A stretch of DNA of 64,000 nt from Stomorhina lunata (Eukaryota > Arthropoda > Insecta > Diptera > Rhiniidae), in the NCBI GenBank assembly GCA_933228675.1, contig OW121741.1, positions 73,776,629-73,840,628 on the forward strand. The letters run 5' to 3'. The notes under the pieces are model-generated. The model had not been told where the DNA came from, made no database searches, and saw nothing but the letters and a program-made list of their open reading frames with translations. Position numbers and translations under genes: made by a program. Below are positions 57,239-64,000 of this stretch, in pieces (positions within the stretch are counted from its first letter, which is position 1; each line of letters starts with the position of its first letter).

Positions 57239-57515
57239 TAGATCTGAATACAGATGGGATTATTTTTTTTTAAATTTTAAAAATATTTTGAAATACATTT
57301 TAATAGAAGATAAAAATTACACAAATTGATGTTGCTGTGACTGGGGCTCGAACCCAGGCACAATTTAATATGTTATGCTTAAAAATTTGAATACGGATGG
57401 GATTATTTTTTTAGCATAAATTTTAAAAATATTTTTAATTAATTAATAGAAGACAAAAATTACAGAAATTGATGTTGCTGTGACTGGGGCTCGAACCCAG
57501 TCACTATTTAATAAG
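57239..57515 (-). repeat. 142-bp tandem pair with tRNA T-arm-like hairpins
   Basis: Two units (offset 142 bp) each contain GATGGGATTATTTTTTT, AGAAGA/CAAAAATTACA and GTGACTGGGGCTCGAACCCA. On the minus strand each gives CTGGG-TTCGAGC-CCCAG, a five-base-pair stem with a seven-base loop, exactly the shape of a tRNA T arm and fitting a polymerase III B box. In the right unit the stem extends to seven pairs. No acceptor stem, anticodon arm or clear A box, so it is not a complete tRNA gene. A partial relative lies at 32430-32530. Confidence 0.7.
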
Positions 57516-58323
57516 ATCTCAGTTAGATATAAAGTTAGAAACCTTAATATTTCTGCTATATAAATCTGACATTAGTTTAAAGTAAACAAAATTTAATTTA
57601 AAGAAATTCAAAGCCACTTTTAAAACCTTTTTACTCTAAACTCGCTTTTTTGATTAATGACGCTATTGCAGCTAATGAGCGATAATTAAATTTTCGCAAA
57701 CAGGACATCACATATGAATATTTGAGATAAGACAAATTATGTCAAAATATACTTATCTAGTCATTAATTATATAAAATTTTGTAATTAAAAAGGAAATAT
57801 TCCATAGAAATTCTGTCAACTTACACATGCGTTTAACAAATATTCGCCTAATTTAACTCAATCTTAATACGTTTTCATAAATCCTTCTATTTTCTTATTT
57901 AATACACATGGAGATACTTTATTAAATATTCACAAATATTCTTAATTATCCTAAGGCCATGGTGTCATTTTTGTTGCTGAGCTCGAAAAACTTTAATACC
58001 CCCTTCCCACACACATTTAGTGGCACGTGCACGAATGGCATCACTGGAAGACAAGTTTTCATCAAATTAAATCAAAATTATTTTGTCATAAAAGACAACA
58101 GAATAACCAAAATAATAACAAAGTCAGCGGGGAATTGTTTTGAATATATCCAAGAAAATCTCTCTACTAAATATAAGAAAAATCATCTTATGTTGAAAGA
58201 CAAGTACTTGAAAAATTCTGTGCTAATTTAAAGCCAGTGATAAAATCAAGAAAAAAGGATAATTTGTTTTAAGAAAACACACACAAAAGACCGACACAGA
58301 TACAGCCACAACAAGTAGGAAAA
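57516..58323. other. Unique DNA, one unrecognised 90-codon frame
   Basis: The plus-strand frame 57959-58231 (90 codons, starting MVSFLLLSSKNF) is the longest non-repetitive frame here. It has no recognised domain, no clear splice context and no homologue I can name. Otherwise no feature. Confidence 0.35.
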
Positions 58324-59103
58324 GCTATAGTCGGTCAAGCCCGACTATATAATACCCTTCACTACTAAGGTCAAATATGGAAAAACAATTTAACAAGTTT
58401 TCCTTAAGTCTTAGAGACATACATACATACATTCATACATATACTATGTGATATTTTTTCAAATTTTTGAGATTTATATCATTTCCGGCTAAGGGCTTGA
58501 TATGGAAGCTAGGGTCAATTGTGGACCGATTGCTACCAAATTTTGATTATTGGTTTATATTTACAAAATATTTATCTGTGCAAAGTTTAAGTAATCAAAT
58601 GCATTTATCTTTAGAGTTATTAACGTTTTTGTGCTTTCATGTGCATATAAACGTCTTTTGAGAATGTGTCTTGTATGGGAGGTATGGTCAAACATGGGCC
58701 GATTTATACAAAATTAGGAACACTGATTGAGGTTATGATAAGCAATATTTGTGCTGAATATTATTAGAATACAAATAAATTTTTGGCTGTAAGGGAACAA
58801 AAACTCTATTCCGGGAAGGCATCCCTATGGTAGGTAACCGTAATAGTAATCCAAAAAGTATAGGCATCGTCCTTGGACCAAAATATGAACCTGTGCCAAA
58901 TTCCATCAAATTATGTTTAAAGTTACGACCTGTAGAGTGATAACAAGCTTACATGGATAACCGGCCAGCCAGACAGCCGGACGGGAGTGATTCTAAGTCG
59001 ATTGGTATACTAAAAGGTAGATCTCAGACCAATATTTTTATGCGTTACAAACATCAGCACAAACCCAATATACCCTTTCCACCTATGGTGGTGAAGGGTA
59101 TAA
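58324..59103 (+). mobile_element. DINE-1/INE-1-like non-autonomous Helitron, second copy
   Basis: Same ends as 2095-2841: GCTATAGTCGGTCAAGCCCG with ATACCCTTCAC on the left, TATACCCTTTCCACC and GGTGGTGAAGGGTATA on the right. Shared interior phrases include GGTCAAACATGGGCCGAT, CGGCCAGCCAGACAGCCGG, GTGATTCTAAGTCGATTGG and CGTTACAAACATCAGCACA. It carries a young-looking (ACAT)n patch near 58427. No transposase or helicase. Confidence 0.75.
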
Positions 59104-60230
59104 TAAACTTAAGAAATTTTTGTGAACTGTAACTAATACTAGCAAATCCTTGTTGTCAGACATATACATACATTCTTATATTTTCTTTGGTTACCAATAG
59201 GTATTTATTCAGTCACTTGCCATTACAAAGAGATGACACTTGAATAGAGACAGAACAGCAGAGTGACGGGCAGACAAAGCACCAGCACATGTTTTCAAGT
59301 TGGCATATTTGCAAGGCAACAGTTTTAAGAATGTGCCCCATTGTAAGGAGTTGATTTTAGGAGAAAAAGTTAATTCAACTAAAAATTTTCCGTTCTAGAA
59401 AGAAATTATTGTTTTAGGAGGAATTTTGTGAGCACAATGAAAGATATCTTTAAGTTACGAAGGGGGTAGACGAATACGGTCTGAGTTTAGCATGAACCTT
59501 TTTTGTAGCTGACTGTAAGAAGTAGCTTGGAATAACATTGTTAGAAAGCTTAATTTCAGAATTAAGATCAAAGCTTTATAGAAAGCTTTATAGAACCCTC
59601 CATTCTCGCTATTTCGAAATTCCCTACTCGAACACCTTTAGTAGCGTGTTCAAGAAGAGAATTGATTTAGTTCGTTAGCACGTCGACTCATAAACATAAC
59701 ATATCAAATTCTGCCTGCAACATCAGAATATATATTAAAAGTGTTAATTACCAGAGCTACCTACATCGGCAGTAAGCATTTACACGCTGTCGATGTAAAG
59801 TAAATAAAATTGCCTTTAGAGTTTAAATAAATCTTAAAACCAACAATAGAAGTAGATGTATTCATTCCACACAAATGTGGCCCTGTTTTGGTAGGAAACA
59901 TTCTCAGAAAAAACTGACTTTATTGGAAGGCATGTGCATCAGCCTAAGCGCATGTAGAAGCTTTGTTTGACGATTTATTTAAGCTGGCGACACGTGACTT
60001 TTGCAAAAGCTGTTTACATATTATCGTATAAAAGGGCACTACAGAGGGGTACTAATTCTTTGCCCTTGAACTTTCCTGTAGTACAGAAGGGCACTTACTC
60101 CGCGATCTTATTTAATTTGAGATCTACACGATCTGTTAGACGTAGTTATTTTCCGAATTATTAGACTTTTAAAAAGATTCTAAAAATGCTTTATAGTCTA
60201 AAATAACAAGACTGCCATATAAATCTAACT
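59104..60230. other. Unique DNA, no gene recognised
   Basis: Base composition is less AT-rich than average, as in old coding or transposon DNA. The frame at 59967-60164 has no recognised motif. AAGGGCACTACAGAG near 60034 and GTAGTACAGAAGGGCACT near 60080 are short local repeats. A degraded transposon is possible but not demonstrable by eye. Confidence 0.4.
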
Positions 60231-62610
60231 TAAGGAGAAAAGTACGTTTTTAAAAGGACAGTACCTTTTATGAAAAGTACTTTTTTTTAAGGAAAGTACC
60301 TTTTATGAAAGAAAGAATATTTTAAGGTGGTAGAACCTTTTAAAAAAAGAAAGAAAAAATCTTTTGGAAAAAAAGTTTCTATAGAGAAAGAAGGTAACTT
60401 TTTGTGTCAAAAGTTAATTTAAAGATATTAAGTTCCTTTTAAGGAAAAAGTACCTATTAAGAAAAAAAGTTTTTCTTAAGCTAAAAAGAAAGTTTAAAGA
60501 ATATAAGTAGCTTTAAATAAAGAAGGGACCTTTCAAAAACAAAAGTACCATTTTAAAAGAGAAGTAACTTTTAGTTATGAAAGTACCTTTTAATAAATAA
60601 AGTATCTTTACAGAAATAAAGTACCTTTTAATAAATAAAGTATCTTTACAGAAATAAAGTACCTTTAAAGAAATAAAGTATATTTTAATAAATAAAGTAC
60701 CTTTTAATAAATAAAGTACCTTTTAATAAATAAAGTACCATTAAAAAAATAAAGTACCTTAAAATAAATAAAGTACCTTAAAATAAATAAAGTACCTTAA
60801 AATAAATAAAGTACCTTTAAATAAATAAAGTACCTTTTAATGAATAAAGTAACATCATATAAATAAAGTTCCTTTAAATAAATAAATAAAGTACCTTTAA
60901 CTAAACAAAGTACCTTTAAAAAAATGAAGAACCTTTAAATAAATAAAGTACCTTTTAAATAAATAAGGTAACTTAAAATAAATAAACTGCCTCATAATAA
61001 ATAAAGTAACTTCAAATAAAATAAAGTACCTTTAAATAAATAACCATAAAAGAAATAAATTTCTTTTAAATAAATAAAGTACCTTCAAGTAAATAAAGTA
61101 CCTTTAAGTAAATAAAGTACCTTTAAATAAATAAAGTACCTTTTAATAAATAAAGTACCTTTTAATAAATAAAGTACCTTTTAATAAATAAAGTACCTTT
61201 TAATAAATAAAGTACCTTTTAATAAATAAAGTACCCTTCAATAAATAAAGTACCTTTTAATAAATAAAGTACCTTTAAATAAATAAAGTACCTTTAAATA
61301 AATAAAGTACCTTTAAAAAAATAAAGTACCTTTAAATAAAGTACCTTTAAATAAATAAAGTACCTTTTAAGAAAGAAAGTACCTTTTAAGAAAGAAAGTA
61401 CCTTTTAAGAAAGAAAGTACCTTTTCAGAAAGTATCTTTTCAGAAAGTACCTTTTCAGAAAGTACCTTTTCAGAAAGTACCTTTTCAGAAAGTACCTTTT
61501 AAGAAAGAAAGTACATTTTAAGAAAGAAAGTACATTTTAAGAAAGAAAGTACCTTTTCGGAAAGTATATTTTAAGAAAGAAAGAACCTTTTCAGAAAGTA
61601 CCTTTTAAGAAAGAAAGAACCTTTTCAGAAAGTACCTTTTAAGAAAGTATATTTTAAGAAAGAAAGAACCTTTTCAGAAAGTACCTTTTAAGAAAGAAAG
61701 AACCTTTTCAGAAAGTACCTTTTAAGAAAGTACCTTTTAAGAAAGTTCCTTTTAAGAAAGTACCTTTTAAGAAAGAAAGTACCTTTTAAGAAAGAAAGTA
61801 CCTTTTAAGAAAGAAAGTACCTTTTAAGAAAGAAAGTACCTTTTAAGAAAGAAAGTACCTTTTAAGAAAGAAAGTACCTTTTAAGAAAGAAAGTACCTTT
61901 TAAGAAAGAAAGTACCTTTTAAGAAAGAAAGTTCCTTTTAAGAAAGAAAGTACCTTTTAAGAAAGAAAGTACATTTTAAGAAAGAAAGTATCTTTTAAGA
62001 AAGAAGTACCTTTTAAGAAAGAAAGTACCTTTTAAGAAAGAAAGTAGCTTTTAAGAAAGAAAGTACCTTTTAAGAAAGAAAGTACCTGTTAAAAAAGAAG
62101 CACCTTTTAAGAAAGAAAGTACCTTTTAAGAAAGTACCTTTTAAGAAAGAAAGTACCTTTTAAGAAAGAAAGTACCTTTTAAGAAAGAAAGTACCTTTTA
62201 AGAAAGAAAGTACCTTTTAAGAAAGAAAGTACCTTTTAAGAAAGAAAGTACCTTTTAAGAAAGAAAGTACCTTTTAAGAAAGAAAGTACCTTTTAAGAAA
62301 TAAAGTACCTTTTAAGAAAGAAAGTACCTTTTAAGAAAGAAAGTACCTTTTAAGAAAGAAAGTACCTTTTAAGAAAGAAAGTACCTTTTAAGAAAGAAAG
62401 TACCTTTTAAGAAAGTACCTTTTAAGAAAGAAAGTACCTTTTAAGCTAGAAAGAACCTTTAAAAAAAAGTACCTTTAAAAAAAAGTACCTTTTAAGAAAG
62501 AAAGTACCTTTTAAGAAAGAAAGTACCTTTTAAGAAAGAAAGTACCTTTTAAGAAAGAAAGTACCTTTTAAGCAAGAAACTACCTTTTAAGAAAGAATGT
62601 ATAACTTAAG
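60231..62610 (+). repeat. 19-bp AAAGTACCTTTT satellite (2.4 kb)
   Basis: The unit is AGTACCTTTT plus a nine-base purine-rich linker, period 19. Two linker types form separate blocks: AATAAATAA (about 60595-61370) and AAGAAAGAA (about 61370-62610). Shorter CAGAAAGTACCTTTT units lie between them (61425-61500). The second block is nearly uniform. Diverged units start at 60231. No coding capacity; the purine linkers are strand-asymmetric. Confidence 0.97.
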
Positions 62611-63400
62611 ATAGATAATACCATTAAAGAAAGATCTGACTTTTAAAATAGAAGTAAAGGCCATTTTGAACAAATAAGGAACCTTTAAGTAATGAAAGTC
62701 TATTAAGAATGAAGACATCTTTTGGATATGTTTTTCAACAAAAAGAGTTCATTCTCATAAAAAGTAAAGCTCATTACTTTTCTGTTACCTGTCAATTTCT
62801 ATTAGCTTCTTGTCTCTGTTTCTATAGTTAACATAACTTGTGTTATCTTACTTCTTTACCGGTATTTCCCCCTGCTATCTTTTTCTCTAGCATCTTCACA
62901 AATCTCGACACTTGACAAATAGTACGGGACTACTGATAAGTCTCTTGTTCTAGGAAAGGGGGATGTGAAAAGGAAGGCAGATTTTTGTCAGAAATTTATT
63001 ATAATTTATTTGTTCATTAGTTTTCCACCTGTTTCGTTTAATTTCATAATAAACTTGACTTCATTAGTTAAGATATTGTTGTATTTTTTCTTGATAATGT
63101 TTTTTTTACACAAGTTTTTGCACTTTTTGTTAAAAGACAGGAACTATTATTGAAAAAAAAAAGTTAGAAAGTCATTAGAAAACATGATGTCAATGGGTAA
63201 TTCCTAACAAGTGTTTTCTATTAAAAAATAAACTAGACTTTAATTTGTTTTTTTTTTCTTAATATTTGAAACGTGTTCTTTCGATGATCATCTGTATAAT
63301 AATGAAAAATAAGATAATAAATAATAGGGGGAAAATTAAAACAAATAAAAATAATATAAAAGTTTAAACAGTTTATAAATTGTTCTTGATATTTATTAAT
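62611..63400. other. Unique AT-rich DNA between satellite blocks
   Basis: After a few decayed satellite units (to about 62710) no repeat is evident. The frame at 62965-63153 is hydrophobic and rich in Phe/Leu, as T-rich DNA usually gives, with no recognised motif. Confidence 0.45.
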
Positions 63401-63980
63401 AAAGTACCATTTCAGAATGAAAGCATTTGTAAAAGAAAGTTACTTTTATGAAAAAAGGTTGTAAAAGTAAAGAAATTACCTCCAATTAAAGATAGTACCT
63501 TTTAAGCTAGAAGGTACCTTTTTATTAAAAAGGTACTTTATATAAAAGAAGGCACATTTAAAGCAAGAAAGTACTTTTCAGGCAAGGCAGTAACTTTTAA
63601 GTTTAAAAAAATACCTTTTAAGCAAGAAATTCAATATCCAAAGTACTATTTATTTCATAGCATTTTAATGAAGAAAGTACCTTTTATTAAAGAAATTACT
63701 TTTTAAGAAAGAAAGTACATTTTATTAAAGAAATTCCCTTAAAAAAAATCTTCATTAAAAAAGCACCATTTAAGAAAGAAAGTGCCTTTTAAGAATAAAC
63801 AAAAGCATTTTAGATCAAAAAGTACCTTTTAAGAAAAAGGTACCTTTTAAGGTAGGAAGGTACCTTTTAAGAAAGAAGGTGCCTTTAAAGAAATAAAGTA
63901 CCTTTTCAGAAACATAGTTAATTAAAAGAAATAATTTACTTTTAAAGAAACTATTTCTCTTTAAAAAAGTACATACTAAG
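63401..63980 (+). repeat. Diverged AAAGTACCTTTT units to the window edge
   Basis: The same motif as 60231-62610, but spaced irregularly and with many substitutions (GGTACCTTTTAAG near 63838 and 63859). Looks like the old edge of a further block that may continue beyond the window. Confidence 0.85.
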
Positions 63981-64000
63981 AAAAGAGCATTTGTAGGGAA

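Noticed and set aside
57330..57500. Complete tRNA genes
   Set aside because: Only the T-arm/B-box part can be drawn; no matching acceptor stem, D arm or anticodon arm was found.
57959..58231. 90-codon frame as a gene
   Set aside because: No recognised domain, no splice or polyadenylation context, and composition not clearly coding. Kept only as a note.
60000..60120. LTR-retrotransposon end around the AAGGGCACTACAG repeats
   Set aside because: Short local direct repeats only; no TG...CA ends, primer-binding site or gag/pol frame could be supported.

Overview
The window looks like nuclear DNA of a fly, most likely a calyptrate (blow-fly or house-fly type). It is very AT-rich, has GT-AG introns, carries DINE-1/INE-1-like non-autonomous Helitron sequences and a decayed mariner, and is packed with short-period tandem repeats. 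The clade is inference from repeat style and one gene, not from a marker search. Nothing bacterial is present: no operons, no CRISPR, no rRNA and no complete tRNA.

One protein-coding gene is well supported. It lies on the minus strand and encodes a 240-residue Ras-like small GTPase of the RASL11 (RERG/RASL11) type. Its four coding exons are 34867-34792, 18086-17911, 15531-15376 and 6778-6464. The 723-bp coding sequence is spread over about 28.4 kb. A consensus 3' splice site 11 bases before the ATG predicts at least one further, untranslated 5' exon at higher coordinates, which I could not place. The introns (16.7, 2.4 and 8.6 kb) are filled with repeats.

Layout. 1-4.6 kb: DINE-1-like element with a ~154-bp tandem repeat. 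4.6-6.0 kb: 31-bp minisatellite beside GCATACTTTTAG motifs. 6.4-34.9 kb: the GTPase gene. Intron 3 holds three 31-bp arrays, two of them facing each other as a giant inverted repeat. Introns 2 and 1 hold inverted copies of a Helitron-like element on either side of exon 2. Intron 1 also holds a 31-bp palindromic array, a nested MITE, hairpins, diverged tandem families and a dead mariner. 35-41.5 kb: diverged tandem repeats ending in two ~180-bp arrays in opposite orientation. 42.6-56.4 kb: four large minisatellites (periods 27, 30, 32-33 and 31) built around the palindrome TTTCTATAGAAA or its one-base variant; three of them follow a short inverted-repeat element of one family. 56.4-64 kb: a 19-bp AAAGTACCTTTT satellite in several blocks, a tandem pair with tRNA T-arm-like hairpins, and a second DINE-1-like element.

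The most interesting signal is not a gene. A perfect palindrome (core TTCTATAGAA) recurs in seven separate arrays whose linker sequences differ but whose period stays at 27-33 bp, repeatedly next to the same MITE-like sequences. This suggests a transposon family that seeds or carries palindrome-bearing minisatellites. Some of these arrays lie inside the introns of the GTPase gene, where they could form long double-stranded RNA.
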